Assembly (NCBI GenBank): GCA_963737425.1
Contig: CAVTSX010000006.1
Location: forward strand, 1-64,000
Direction of reading: 5' to 3'
DNA: 64,000 nt
Source of the DNA: DASXRA01 sp963737425
GTDB lineage: Bacteria > Actinomycetota > Actinomycetes > Mycobacteriales > Jatrophihabitantaceae
Both the position numbers and the translations under genes were made by a program. Under the pieces are notes generated by a model. It had not been told where the DNA came from. It worked only from the letters and a program-made list of their open reading frames with translations, and ran no database searches. Numbering within the stretch: the stretch's first letter is position 1; the number at the start of each line of letters is the position of its first letter. Below are positions 27,854 through 37,187 of this stretch, piece by piece.

Positions 27854-27900
27854 ACGTCACGATAGATCCGGCACACCCATGACCGGACGGGGTCATCCCG

Positions 27901-27967
27901 CAGGTGGGCAGTTGGGCCGCCGATGGGCACTTACAAGTGCCCACCCAGCGCCCAAGTGCCCACCCAG
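27901..27967. repeat. Nested palindrome, family A copy 1 (intergenic)
   Basis: An outer inverted repeat (GGTGGGCAGTTGGGC with its near-complement) encloses an inner one (TGGGCACTT-AC-AAGTGCCCA). It lies between the convergent ends of the VOC gene and glyS, so it can terminate both transcripts. A second element with the same core sequence is at 61907-61975. Confidence 0.8.
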
Positions 27968-27985
27968 TGCGAGGCGAGCAGCCCG

Positions 27986-29368
27986 CTAGACGCCAACCAG
28001 GCGAGCGGCCAGATAGGCCTCCACCTGGTCGAGGGCTACCCGCTCCTGCCCCATCGAGTCGCGGTCGCGCACGGTCACCGCGTTGTCGTCGAGGGTGTCG
28101 AAGTCGACCGTGACGCAGAACGGCGTGCCGATCTCGTCGTGGCGGCGGTAGCGCCGCCCGATGGCTTGCGCGTCGTCGAAGTCGACGTTCCAGTTGCGCC
28201 GTAGGGCCGCCGCGAGATCACGTGCCTTCGGCGAGAGATCAGCGTTGCGCGACAAGGGCAGCACGGCGACCTTGATGGGAGCGAGCCGCTTGTCGAGTCG
28301 AAGCACGGTGCGCTTCTCCATGACGCCCTTCGCGTTCGGCGCCTCGTCCTCGCTGTAGGCGTCGAGCAGGAAGGCGAGCACCGCCCGGGTGAGGCCGGCG
28401 GCCGGCTCGATGACGTACGGCGTCCACCTCTCGTTCTTCTCCTGGTCGAAGTACGTGAGGTCGGCCCCGGAATGCTTCGAGTGGGTGCTCAGGTCGAAAT
28501 CGGTGCGGTTGGCGATGCCTTCGAGTTCGGCGAACTCGGTGCCACCGAAGCGGAACCGGTACTCGATGTCGACGGTGCGCTTCGAGTAGTGCGAGAGCTT
28601 GTCCTTCGGATGCTCGAAGTAGCGCAGGTTGTCGGCCGAGATGCCGAGGTCGACGTACCAGTTCCAGCGCTGCTCGAGCCAGTAGGAGAACCACTGCTCG
28701 TCGGTGCCCGGTTCGACGAAATACTCCATCTCCATCTGCTCGAACTCGCGGGTGCGGAAGATGAAGTTGCCCGGCGTGATCTCGTTGCGGAAGCTCTTGC
28801 CGGTCTGCGCGATACCGAACGGCGGCTTCTTGCGCGCGGTGGTCATCACGTTGAGGAAGTTGACGAAGATGCCCTGCGCCGTCTCCGGACGCAAGTAGAC
28901 GTCGTCTGCCGTGTCATCAGCCGGGCCGAGGTGCGTCTTGAGCATCATGTTGAACTCGCGCGGCTTGGTGAACTGCCCCTTCACCCCGCAGTTCGGGCAG
29001 TTCACGTCGGCGAGCCCGTTCTCCGGGAGGCGCTTGTGCTTCGCCTCGTACGCCTCCTCGAGGTGATCTGCCCGGAAGCGGTGGTGGCAGTTCGTGCACT
29101 CGACGAGCGGGTCGTGGAACGCGTCGATGTGGCCCGACGCCCGCCAGACGTCGGTCGCCAGGATCACCGCGGAGTCGAGGCCGACGATGTCGTCGCGGCC
29201 GGTGACCAGCGTGCGCCACCACTGCCGCCGGACGTTCTCCTTCAGTTCGACGCCGAGGGGGCCGTAGTCCCAGGCCGATCGAGTTCCGCCGTAGATCTCG
29301 CTGGACGGGAAGACGAAACCGCGCCGTTTGGCGAGGTTGACGACGGCGTCGTTGCGATCGGCGGGCAC
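27986..29368 (-). CDS. glyS: Glycyl-tRNA synthetase
   Basis: This is the dimeric alpha2-type class II enzyme charging tRNA-Gly. The 460-residue protein starts ADRNDAVVNLAKRRGFVFPSSEIYGGTRSAWDYGPLG (motif 1 region), has a zinc-like Cys cluster (VECTNCHHRF ... VNCPNCGVKG), motif 2 around FRNEITPGNFIFRTREFEQMEMEYF, motif 3 and an anticodon-binding domain at the end. GTG 29368 has GGGAG upstream. The end of the upstream PAP2 gene overlaps the first 127 bases of this gene in another frame. Confidence 0.97.
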   Translation of the reverse strand: MPADRNDAVVNLAKRRGFVFPSSEIYGGTRSAWDYGPLGVELKENVRRQWWRTLVTGRDDIVGLDSAVILATDVWRASGHIDAFHDPLVECTNCHHRFRADHLEEAYEAKHKRLPENGLADVNCPNCGVKGQFTKPREFNMMLKTHLGPADDTADDVYLRPETAQGIFVNFLNVMTTARKKPPFGIAQTGKSFRNEITPGNFIFRTREFEQMEMEYFVEPGTDEQWFSYWLEQRWNWYVDLGISADNLRYFEHPKDKLSHYSKRTVDIEYRFRFGGTEFAELEGIANRTDFDLSTHSKHSGADLTYFDQEKNERWTPYVIEPAAGLTRAVLAFLLDAYSEDEAPNAKGVMEKRTVLRLDKRLAPIKVAVLPLSRNADLSPKARDLAAALRRNWNVDFDDAQAIGRRYRRHDEIGTPFCVTVDFDTLDDNAVTVRDRDSMGQERVALDQVEAYLAARLVGV

Positions 29369-30462
29369 GGGTTCTCCCTGGCTGTCGGCGGCTGTGCCAT
29401 CAGCGTATCGACCACGGTCGCGGCATTTCTGCGGCGCTCGAACCAGCCGAACGCGATCGACACCGCCACCGCCAGCAAACCGCCCGCCAGAACGTCGACC
29501 AAATAGTGCTCAGCCGAGTAAACAAGGCTGAAGGTCATCAGCAGCGGGTATGCGACGAGTAGTGGCCGCCACCGCTTGCGCACCCGCGTCCAGGCAAAGA
29601 TCGAGAACAACAGGGTGCAGCCCCCGTGCAGCGACGGAACCGCGGCCACCAGGTCGACCGTGCCCTGGCCCTTGTCGAGCATCTGCCTGGCCACCGGAAT
29701 GTGCAGTGCCTCCCATCCCCGGCCGGACAACCGCTCGATATAAGGATTCGCGCCCGGATGCACCGGATGCATCGCGCCGAGCAGCCCGTCGGCCCCGGCA
29801 TAACGCGGGCTGAAGTACATGCACACCGGATTGGACGGATTGTGGGTGACGTCGACCGACCGGCAGGCGGCCGCGGCCCACGGCGGCGCGGCCGGGATGA
29901 GGATGAAGCACGCGACGCCGAGGAACGACATGGTCACGAACCGCAGCACCCACTTGCGAAACTCCGACCGCGCCCGCAGCCAGAGCACGCCCGCGACGAC
30001 GTAGGGCATGAGGAAGAACGACGCGTAGGTGAGGCTGACGACCGCCTCCCACCACGGCGAATGGCCGAGTTTGAGGTGCTCCTGCAGCCACACAGTCGGC
30101 ACCGAACCGCCGCCCAGGAACCGGTCGACGTCGACGGGCTGATGCCACAACACCGGCATGCCGAGCCGATCGGAGATGCCGCGCGCGTAGTCGTATGCGA
30201 TGAGAACCGCGGCGAACGGCAGCCAGTCGACGATGACCGTCCACAGTGGACGCCGACCGATACTCGCAGCGAGCAACCCGGTGGCGATCCAGGCCAGAAC
30301 GCCTTCGCGGTCGAAGGGAACGCCGTCGAACCATATCTCGACGGCGAGCGCGGCGGCCCATAGTCCGATCGCCAGCCAGCCGAGGCGACGCACGACGGCA
30401 TGCGCGCTACCGGCGCCACCGTCAGGCGGCGCCTGTTCCAACGTCGTCGTGACCCCGGTCAA
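29242..30462 (-). CDS. PAP2-superfamily membrane phosphatase
   Basis: A 406-residue protein with about six membrane helices and the C-terminal PAP2 phosphatase motifs: AAVPSLHGGCTLL (catalytic SLHGG) and FSLVYSAEHYLVDVLAGG (His nucleophile region). Relatives dephosphorylate phosphatidic acid, undecaprenyl pyrophosphate or phosphoinositols. Adjacent uppS makes undecaprenyl pyrophosphate, so a role in lipid-carrier recycling is possible but unproved. The last 42 codons (after VVDTLMAQPP) overlap glyS in another frame and are Pro/Ser-rich, which suggests that an earlier stop was lost. Confidence 0.88.
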   Translation of the reverse strand: MTGVTTTLEQAPPDGGAGSAHAVVRRLGWLAIGLWAAALAVEIWFDGVPFDREGVLAWIATGLLAASIGRRPLWTVIVDWLPFAAVLIAYDYARGISDRLGMPVLWHQPVDVDRFLGGGSVPTVWLQEHLKLGHSPWWEAVVSLTYASFFLMPYVVAGVLWLRARSEFRKWVLRFVTMSFLGVACFILIPAAPPWAAAACRSVDVTHNPSNPVCMYFSPRYAGADGLLGAMHPVHPGANPYIERLSGRGWEALHIPVARQMLDKGQGTVDLVAAVPSLHGGCTLLFSIFAWTRVRKRWRPLLVAYPLLMTFSLVYSAEHYLVDVLAGGLLAVAVSIAFGWFERRRNAATVVDTLMAQPPTARENPCPPIATTPSSTSPNGAVSSSRPARSTAELDRPGTTAPSASN

Positions 30463-30477
30463 GGTGGTAACGCTACG

Positions 30478-31314
30478 TCAATCCGAGAGCTCGACGGGCC
30501 CGGCTTTGCCGAATCGCCGGTCGCGTGACGCGTACGCCGCGCACGCCTCCCACAGGTTCCTACGGTCGAATTCCGGCCAGGACGTATCGACGAATACCAA
30601 CTCGGCATAAGCCGACTCCCAGAGCAGAAAGTTCGATATGCGCTGCTCGCCGCCGGTGCGGATGAACAGGTCGACGTCGGGCAGGCCGGGCTCGTCAAGA
30701 TGCGCGGAAATCGTGCGCTCGTCGATCTTGGCCGGGTTGAGCCGCCCCGCGGCGACCTCGCGGGCGATCGCCCGGGTCGCATCGACGATCTCGGCCCGCC
30801 CGCCGTAATTCACGCAGAACTGGAGGGTGAGACGGCTGTTGTCACGCGTGTACTGCTCGGCGTCCTCGAGCTGGTCGATGACCGAGCGCCACAGCCGCGG
30901 CCGGCGACCGGCCCACCGGATGCGCACCCCGACGGCCGCCAATTCGTCGCGCCGGCGCCGGATCACCTCCTTGTTGAACCCCATGAGGAAGCGGACCTCC
31001 TCGGCCGAGCGGCGCCAGTTCTCCGTGGAGAATGCGTACGCCGACACGGTCGAGACGCCGAGTTCGATCGCCCCGTGCAAGACGTCCATCAGCGCGGCCT
31101 CGCCCGCGCGGTGGCCCTCGGTACGGGGCAGGCCACGCTGTTGCGCCCACCGGCCGTTGCCGTCCATGACGATCGCGACGTGCTTGGGCACCAGCTCAGC
31201 CGGAATCTGCGGCGGCCGGGCGCCCGACGGGTGCGGGGGTGGATCCGGCCAGTGCCCGCCCGGGTCACTGCGCCGGTCGTTGCGCCGGCCCTCTGCTGCA
31301 GTCGGCGAAGTCAC
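30478..31314 (-). CDS. uppS: Isoprenyl transferase (undecaprenyl/decaprenyl diphosphate synthase)
   Basis: This is a cis-prenyltransferase that makes the polyprenyl diphosphate carrier for cell-wall synthesis. The catalytic motif HVAIVMDGNGRWAQQRG holds Asp51, followed by RTEGHRAGE, SAYAFSTENWRRSAEEV and, near the end, VDLFIRTGGEQRISNFLLWESAYAELVFVD. The first 40 residues are a Pro-rich extension common in actinobacteria. It belongs to the conserved recO-uppS-glyS neighbourhood. Confidence 0.95.
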   Translation of the reverse strand: MTSPTAAEGRRNDRRSDPGGHWPDPPPHPSGARPPQIPAELVPKHVAIVMDGNGRWAQQRGLPRTEGHRAGEAALMDVLHGAIELGVSTVSAYAFSTENWRRSAEEVRFLMGFNKEVIRRRRDELAAVGVRIRWAGRRPRLWRSVIDQLEDAEQYTRDNSRLTLQFCVNYGGRAEIVDATRAIAREVAAGRLNPAKIDERTISAHLDEPGLPDVDLFIRTGGEQRISNFLLWESAYAELVFVDTSWPEFDRRNLWEACAAYASRDRRFGKAGPVELSD

Positions 31315-31434
31315 CCGTCAACGTTATCGAGCGCCCCGATTCGCACGTCGCTCCGGGCCCGGGTGCGAGAACGGGCAGACCACGGTCTGATCACGAACCG
31401 CCGGATTCACGGCAACACTTGCCAGACTGTTCAG

Positions 31435-32436
31435 GTGCTCAGGATCCGGCTCGGGGTGCGCGGTCTCGCGCACACGCGTTTCGCCATCTCGCCGCTGTTC
31501 GAGGTCTTCTCGCTGCTGGAACTCACCATTCGTCCCGACACCGTGCCGAGGTCACAGCGTGCCTGGATGCTGCGTACCCAAGCAATGCTGCGACGCGACG
31601 ACATGCCGCTGTTGCGGGCCCTGGCCGCGCCCGGCTACCTGCCTGACCTGCTGACGCCGCAACCCAGCGGCTCGGACATCGACGTCGCGGCCGAACTGCG
31701 CCAGGTGCGGGCGACTCCGGCGGAACGGGTGCGGGCCGAAATCGCCGTCATGCGCAACGGCCGGGCCGATGCCGGCTTCTCACCCCGCGTGCTGCCGGCC
31801 GCGGTCGAGGATGCTCTGGCGCAGGGCGAGAGCCATTTCACGGAGCGTCTCGCGGCGGAGCTCGAGCTGATCTGGCACCGGGTCCTCGCTCCGGACTGGC
31901 CGGTGGTCAAGGCGGCGCTTCGCGCCGATATCGGCCGTCGGGCAGGCGTGCTCGCCCGCGAAGGCGCAGCGTCGCTGCTCGCGAGCCTGCATCCGACGAT
32001 CGCGTGGCACGACGGCGAGATCACCGTCGAGTCGCGCTTTCGCGCCGATGTGGTCTGTGACGACACCCTCGTGCTCGTGCCCAGTGCCGTCTCGCCATGG
32101 GCGGGTGCCCTGATCGATCCGTGTGGCGGCGGGCCACGCCGCCCGCCGGTCATCTGCTATCCGGCCGACACAGCGATGTCCGGCGACTGCGCCGAGAGCG
32201 GCACGCGCGCACTGCTCGGCGTCACCCGGGCATCGCTGCTGGCCGACCTCGCTGTCGCCCGGACGACGACCGAACTCGCCGACCGCCACCACCTGACGCC
32301 CAGCGCAGTGTCCTACCACCTCGGCATCCTGCACCGTTCGGGCCTGGCCCACCGGTCACGCTCGGGGCCGCGCGTGCTCTACCAGCGCACCACCCGCGCC
32401 GACGTCCTGCTCGCGGCATCGGCGAACCACCAGTGA
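31435..32436 (+). CDS. ArsR-like winged-helix regulator (DUF5937 type)
   Basis: The 333-residue protein begins VLRIRLGVRGLAHTRFAISPLFEVFSLLELT and keeps a long helical domain (about residues 1-230) of the kind paired with a C-terminal winged helix in actinobacterial DUF5937 regulators. The HTH is at about 270-320: TTTELADRHHLTPSAVSYHLGILHRSGLAHRSRSGPRVLYQRT. GTG 31435 has no ribosome site and may be leaderless. The ligand and targets are unknown. It is divergent from uppS. Confidence 0.8.
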   Translation: MLRIRLGVRGLAHTRFAISPLFEVFSLLELTIRPDTVPRSQRAWMLRTQAMLRRDDMPLLRALAAPGYLPDLLTPQPSGSDIDVAAELRQVRATPAERVRAEIAVMRNGRADAGFSPRVLPAAVEDALAQGESHFTERLAAELELIWHRVLAPDWPVVKAALRADIGRRAGVLAREGAASLLASLHPTIAWHDGEITVESRFRADVVCDDTLVLVPSAVSPWAGALIDPCGGGPRRPPVICYPADTAMSGDCAESGTRALLGVTRASLLADLAVARTTTELADRHHLTPSAVSYHLGILHRSGLAHRSRSGPRVLYQRTTRADVLLAASANHQ

Positions 32437-32479
32437 CCCGATGGGACGTCTGACAGCGCTGCACCCGTGCCAGGTCGAA

Positions 32480-33874
32480 CTAGCGGGCCAGCAGAAACTC
32501 GTGCACGGTCTGGCGGGCGGCGCCGTTCGCGGCCCGGCTCTGCACCGAGTGCCCGGAACCGGCGACGATCACGACCTGCGAACCCGGGATGCGCGCCGCC
32601 TCCTCGCGCAGCCACTCGTTCGGCGTGGACAGATCGCGATCACCGCCGAGCAGCAACGTGGGCACGTGCGGCATGTGGCCGCCACCATGCGCAACGGGAG
32701 CGTCCGGCCAGTACAGGCACGTCTGCGCGATGCCGTTGCCGTAGGCCGTGCGCCGGTCGAACGGGTACACCGCTGAATCGGGAAGTCGCGCTGCCGCGGC
32801 GAACAGTGCCGCCTTGCGCAACCAGAGCGGCACCGGCCCGCTGCCCCAGGGCCACGTCCCGTCTGCGCACAGGGTGCTCGCATGCAGGCCCTGGCTGAGC
32901 TCTTCGGCCGTGGCCGCCGAGCCCCGGTGCACACCGGCGATCAGCCCGTCGAGCTTGGCGAACTTGCCTCGTGCCGACTCGTGCAGCATCTCGGCCACGC
33001 CGGTGTAGTCCGGATCGACGATGCCGAAGATCGTCAGCGCATTGAGGATCTCCGAGCCGTCGTCGCGCATCCGTACCGTCTTGGCCAGATCGGCGACCGG
33101 GTCGGTGCGGCACGTCCTGCGGGGGCAGGCCTCGCGCAGCACTCCTGCGGTGGCGCGCATCGGGGTGTTCGACAGCGCCTCGGCGGCGTCGTCAGGCAGC
33201 ACCGAATCCAGCACGACCTTCGAGACCCGGTTGGGGTAGGTGATCGCGTAACGCTCGGCGACGAACGTGCCGTACGAGACGCCGTCCACCACGATCTTGG
33301 GCCGGCCGAGGGCGGCACGCAGGTTGTCGAGATCGGCGACGGTGTCGGCGGTCCCGTAGAAGCGCCGGTCGGGCCCGATCGCCGCGGCGCAGTCGCGCAC
33401 CGCCTGCGGAGTGGGTACCGCCAGGTCGGTCGATGCCATCTGCTCCTGCAGTTGCCGACAGTGCAACGCGTTCGCTCCGGTACCTCGCTGGTCGATCATG
33501 ACGAGTCGGTAATCGGGCAGGGACGCAGTGAGTGCCCTGAATCGCTGGACGAACGGTACACCTGGCTGGCCCGGGCCACCCGTCAGGAACAGCAGCACAC
33601 GACTCGCCGCGGGCTTGTTCTCGACCCCCACCGCGAGGTCGAGCATGCGGCCGCCGCGGCTTCGGTGGTCAAGGGGTACGCGCAGCGTCGAGCAGGTGAA
33701 ACCCGGCACGCCGGCGCACGGATGGGCACCACGCAGGTGCTCGATTGCGGCGGCACGGGCCGGTGACGCGGCGCGGTGTGACGGCGCCGCGACCGTCGAC
33801 GGCGGTGCGGACGCGACGGCGGTCCAGGCAACCAGTGCGACGAGCGCGACCACACCGATAGCGAGTCGGTACAT
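32480..33874 (-). CDS. Secreted alpha/beta hydrolase (TAP-like peptidase family)
   Basis: From ATG 33874 (MYRLAIGVVALVALVAWTAVASAPP) there is a Sec signal or membrane anchor. The mature enzyme has the tripartite hydrolase fold: oxyanion segment LLFLTGGPGQPG, nucleophile elbow DGVSYGTFVAERYA with the catalytic Ser, and a C-terminal TAP-like domain with LLLGGDRDLSTP (Asp) and GSGHSVQ (His). Cysteines are likely paired. Members hydrolyse peptides or esters outside the cell. It is convergent with the regulator at 31435. Confidence 0.9.
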   Translation of the reverse strand: MYRLAIGVVALVALVAWTAVASAPPSTVAAPSHRAASPARAAAIEHLRGAHPCAGVPGFTCSTLRVPLDHRSRGGRMLDLAVGVENKPAASRVLLFLTGGPGQPGVPFVQRFRALTASLPDYRLVMIDQRGTGANALHCRQLQEQMASTDLAVPTPQAVRDCAAAIGPDRRFYGTADTVADLDNLRAALGRPKIVVDGVSYGTFVAERYAITYPNRVSKVVLDSVLPDDAAEALSNTPMRATAGVLREACPRRTCRTDPVADLAKTVRMRDDGSEILNALTIFGIVDPDYTGVAEMLHESARGKFAKLDGLIAGVHRGSAATAEELSQGLHASTLCADGTWPWGSGPVPLWLRKAALFAAAARLPDSAVYPFDRRTAYGNGIAQTCLYWPDAPVAHGGGHMPHVPTLLLGGDRDLSTPNEWLREEAARIPGSQVVIVAGSGHSVQSRAANGAARQTVHEFLLAR

Positions 33875-33935
33875 GTGGGTCAGTAGATGTCTGCCGGGGC
33901 GCCAGCGGGAGAGGATTCGACCAGATTCGAATCCG

Positions 33936-34664
33936 CTACGTCCGGTCGACCAGCGGCAGCGAGCGCAAGCCACGTTCGAGGTGCCATTGCAGATGCGCCG
34001 CGATCAGCCCGCTGGACTCGCGGCGATGGGCGGGCTTGCTGGCATCGGCCCCCGACCAGTCGGCCCGCAGCAGGGCGGTCATGAGTTGCAGCGTCTCGGG
34101 TTCGGGACGTACCGAACCGGGCGGGCGGCAGTCCTCGCACATCGCTCCGCCGGCGGCCACGTTGAACGCCCCGTGCGGGCCCGGCGCCGAGCACTTCGCG
34201 CACTCGTCGAGCGCAGGCTCCCACCCCGCGTTCGACATCGCCCTGATCAGAAACGCGTCGAGCACGAGGCCCGACTGGTGCTCGTTCGCGACGAGTGCGC
34301 GCAGCGCGCCGACGACGAGCAGATAGAGCCGAAGCGCCGGCTCGCCCTCGTCGGTGAGCCGATCTGCGGTCTCACAGATCGCGCAGGCAGCGGTCCAGCG
34401 GCCGTAGTCGCCCGCGAGTGCCGCTCCGTACGCGCCCAATGACTCGATCTGGGTGACTATGTCGAGGGTGCGGCCCACATGCAGTTGGACGTCGACGTGA
34501 CTGCCCGGCTCGAGCCGCGCGCCGAACCGGGACGTCGTGCGGCGCACGCCCTTGCCGACCGCACGGATCCGGCCGTACCGGCGGGTGAGCATCGTGACGA
34601 TCCGGTCGGCCTCGCCGAGTTTGTGTACGCGGAGGACGACCGCCTCGTCACGGTAGAGCGGCAC
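33936..34664 (-). CDS. recO: DNA repair protein RecO
   Basis: RecO helps load RecA on gapped DNA with RecR. The 242-residue protein has the N-terminal OB fold (LYRDEAVVLRVHKLGEADRIVTMLTRRYGRIRAVGKGVRR) and a zinc-finger-like Cys pair set (CAKCSAPGPHGAF ... GGAMCEDCR). GTG 34664 is the standard start; the longer frame to 34706 is not supported. Its position by uppS and era is conserved. Confidence 0.94.
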   Translation of the reverse strand: MPLYRDEAVVLRVHKLGEADRIVTMLTRRYGRIRAVGKGVRRTTSRFGARLEPGSHVDVQLHVGRTLDIVTQIESLGAYGAALAGDYGRWTAACAICETADRLTDEGEPALRLYLLVVGALRALVANEHQSGLVLDAFLIRAMSNAGWEPALDECAKCSAPGPHGAFNVAAGGAMCEDCRPPGSVRPEPETLQLMTALLRADWSGADASKPAHRRESSGLIAAHLQWHLERGLRSLPLVDRT

Positions 34665-34706
34665 GAGCCCATGGTCGCATCGTCTTACGACGGACCCTGG
34701 TTGCAA

Positions 34707-34761
34707 CCCCGATCGGGCGACATGTCACGGCGCCAGCCCGGAGAAAGTTGCCCGATCGGGG
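34707..34761. repeat. Palindrome, family B copy 1
   Basis: Arms CCCCGATCGGGC and GCCCGATCGGGG are separated by about 30 bases. The right arm (AAGTTGCCCGATCGGGG) matches those of 42424-42474 and 55373-55430. It covers the last codons and the stop of the MFS gene and could end its transcript before recO. Confidence 0.7.
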
Positions 34762-35960
34762 CTGGGGGCAGGGTCGTCGGGAACCCGATCAAGTGCCTTG
34801 TGCAGCAGCAGCGCGACAATCCCGACGAGCAGCCCGCATCCGATGGTGACGCTGAAGGCGACGCGCGCCCCGTGCGTATCGGCGATCCGGCCGACCACGG
34901 CCGAAGCCACGCCGTAGCCGATGCTCACGCCGGTGATCAGCCACGCCATGCCCTCGGTCAGCGCCGGTCCGGGAACGATCTCGGCGACCAGCCCGAACGC
35001 GGTGATCAGCATCGGGGCGATACCCAGACCGACCACGAATGCGCAGAGGGCGAGCACCGGGATGTTCACCGCGGCGAGGAACAGCACCGGCAGCAGGCCG
35101 AATGCCAGCGCCTGCAGCCGGAACCGGTGAAGCATCGAAGCCCGCCAGGTTCTCGCCCCGTAGGCGAAACCGGCTACGCCACTGCCGAAGGCAAGCGCAG
35201 CGAGCATGAGGCCGCTCGCCGCCGTCGCGTTGTGCTGTCCGCAGTAGGCGACCATCGTGACCTCGGCGCTGGCGAACACTCCCCCCATGCCGAATGCGGC
35301 GACGAACATCAGACCCATACCCGGGTAGCGCACCGCCGAGCGGTGCCGGGGCGATCCGACAGCATGCGGTGCCGGCTCGGTCTCGCGCTGGCGACGCAGC
35401 CACAACGCGCCGGTGCCGACCAGGACGCCGCCGAGCGCCAGCCCGAGCACGGCGTTGACCTGGGTCGCGATGACCGTCGCGATCAGCGGGCCAACGGTGA
35501 AGATCACCTCGTCCAAGGTCGATTCGAGTGAGTAGGCGGTCGTCAGTTCTGGACGACCGGCAAGCACCGTCGACCACCGTGCACGCACCAGTGAACCGAC
35601 CGACAGGTACGCGAAGCCGGCGACGATCGTCGGCGCGATCAATGTCCACTGTGGACTGTGCGATTGGGCGAGCACGCAGATCGCGGCCACTGCGGCGAGA
35701 TGCACCGCAGACGCCGGCAGCAGAATCCGGCTCTGCCCGTGCCGGTCGACCAGCCGGGCCAGGCTCGGATTGCCCAGGCCGTTGGCGATGACGTACGCGC
35801 CGCTCAGCAGCCCGGCGAATCCGTAGTGGCCGGTGCGCGTCGAGATCAGCAGCACGAGTCCGATCGGATAGATCGCGATCGGCATGCGCATGACGAAACC
35901 GGCTGAGCAGAACGCAGCCGTGCCTGGGGCGCGGAACACCGCGCGGTACGTGCCCAGCAT
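34725..35960 (-). CDS. Major facilitator superfamily transporter
   Basis: The 411-residue protein has about 12 hydrophobic helices and starts MLGTYRAVFRAPGTAAFCSAGFVMRMPIAIYPIGLVLLI. The loop between helices 2 and 3 (ARLVDRHGQSRIL) is a degenerate MFS motif. It resembles actinobacterial drug-efflux-type MFS proteins inserted between era and recO. The ATG shares one base with the era stop (TGATG), so it is coupled to era. The substrate is unknown. Its 3' end overlaps the family B palindrome. Confidence 0.88.
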   Translation of the reverse strand: MLGTYRAVFRAPGTAAFCSAGFVMRMPIAIYPIGLVLLISTRTGHYGFAGLLSGAYVIANGLGNPSLARLVDRHGQSRILLPASAVHLAAVAAICVLAQSHSPQWTLIAPTIVAGFAYLSVGSLVRARWSTVLAGRPELTTAYSLESTLDEVIFTVGPLIATVIATQVNAVLGLALGGVLVGTGALWLRRQRETEPAPHAVGSPRHRSAVRYPGMGLMFVAAFGMGGVFASAEVTMVAYCGQHNATAASGLMLAALAFGSGVAGFAYGARTWRASMLHRFRLQALAFGLLPVLFLAAVNIPVLALCAFVVGLGIAPMLITAFGLVAEIVPGPALTEGMAWLITGVSIGYGVASAVVGRIADTHGARVAFSVTIGCGLLVGIVALLLHKALDRVPDDPAPSPDRATFSGLAP

Positions 35961-36838
35961 CAGAAGCCGAGCCGATCCAGCTTCTTCGGGTCGCGTTGCC
36001 AGTCCGACTCGACCGCGACGTGCAGGTCGAGATGCACCCTGCCACCGAGCAGTTGCTCGATTCCGGCGCGCGCCTTCACGCCGATCTGCTTGAGCCGTGC
36101 GCCTTTCGCCCCGATCACGATGCCCTTCTGGCTGGGACGTTCCAGATGCATCGTCGCGTAGATGACCGTGAGCTCGTGGCGGGCCTGCATCTCCTCGACG
36201 GTGACGGCGATCGAGTGCGGGAGCTCGTCGCGCACGCCGTCGAGGGCGGCCTCGCGGATGAGTTCGGCGATTCGTGTGTCGACGTTCTCGTCGGTGATCA
36301 TGCCGTCCGGATAGAGCGCGGGACCCTCGGGCAGGTGCGCGGTGAGCAGGCCGGCCAGCAGGTCCATCTGGTCGTCGGCGACCGCCGAGACCGGCACGAT
36401 GTCGGCGAACTCGCCGAGCCGGCTCACCGCCATGAGCTGCGCGGCGATCTGCTCGCGGCTGGCTACGTCGGTCTTCGTCACGACAGCGACCACCGGCGTC
36501 TGCAGCGATGCGAGTTCAGCCGCGATGAACTTGTCGCCCGGGCCGACCTTCTGATCGGCGGGCACGCAGAAGCCGATGACGTCGACATCGGCCAGAGCGG
36601 TGCGCACCACGTCGTTGAGGCGCTCGCCCAGCAGGGTTCGCGGGCGGTGCAGCCCCGGAGTGTCGACGATGATCAACTGCGCGTCGGGCAGGTTGACGAT
36701 GCCCCGCACGGCGCGGCGCGTGGTCTGCGGCTTGGCGCTGGTGATGACGATCTTGCTGCCGACAAGGGCGTTCGTCAGCGTCGACTTGCCCGAGTTGGGC
36801 CGGCCGACGAAAGCGCAGAAGCCGGAACGGAACGTCAC
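35960..36838 (-). CDS. era: GTPase Era
   Basis: Era binds the 3' end of 16S rRNA and aids 30S assembly. The 292-residue protein has G1 GRPNSGKST (12-20), G3 DTPGLHRPR, G4 TKTDVASR, and a C-terminal KH domain with the RNA-binding GxxG-type loop IVIGAKGARLKQIG. It belongs to the conserved recO/era block; in many actinobacteria the gene before it is the cytidine-deaminase-like one, which here is 6.5 kb away. Confidence 0.96.
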   Translation of the reverse strand: MTFRSGFCAFVGRPNSGKSTLTNALVGSKIVITSAKPQTTRRAVRGIVNLPDAQLIIVDTPGLHRPRTLLGERLNDVVRTALADVDVIGFCVPADQKVGPGDKFIAAELASLQTPVVAVVTKTDVASREQIAAQLMAVSRLGEFADIVPVSAVADDQMDLLAGLLTAHLPEGPALYPDGMITDENVDTRIAELIREAALDGVRDELPHSIAVTVEEMQARHELTVIYATMHLERPSQKGIVIGAKGARLKQIGVKARAGIEQLLGGRVHLDLHVAVESDWQRDPKKLDRLGF

Positions 36839-36939
36839 GCCGACGATCCTCTCACCCGTTCGCCATGGCTTTTCTTGACTTGTTCCAGACGAGGACGAAG
36901 GCCGCCCGCACCGCCGACGCGCAACCCTCGCCGATTACA

Positions 36940-36991
36940 TGATCACCTGCAGATCGCGCACCGCCCGCGGTGCACTACCCGCAGGTGATCA
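36940..36991. repeat. Long palindrome between era and the GH53 gene
   Basis: Outer arms TGATCACCTGC and GCAGGTGATCA enclose an inner hairpin GCACCG-CCC-GCGGTGC with few unpaired bases. It stands in the 349-base gap 36839-37187 between the divergent era and GH53 genes, which otherwise shows no gene. It could be an operator or an immobile repeat; terminators are not needed between divergent genes. Confidence 0.7.
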
Positions 36992-37187
36992 TCGGGCACC
37001 GGTGCTACCCGCGCCGCCGACCCTCGCCCGCGCGGCCAACACCAACATCGACCCCAGATTCCGCCAGATACAAACACGACGCCGTTCGGTCTTGACGCAA
37101 TGTGTTCCTCAGCGGACGCTGATGGCGGCAATACGCCCAAGACTCCACATCCAGCTGAACCGCGGACGTGTCGAGAGGTGTCATCCG

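Noticed and set aside
27901..27967. Palindromes and tandem repeats as a possible CRISPR array
   Set aside because: There are no regularly spaced repeats with unique spacers; the 49-bp repeats at 62063-62232 are contiguous and there are no cas genes.
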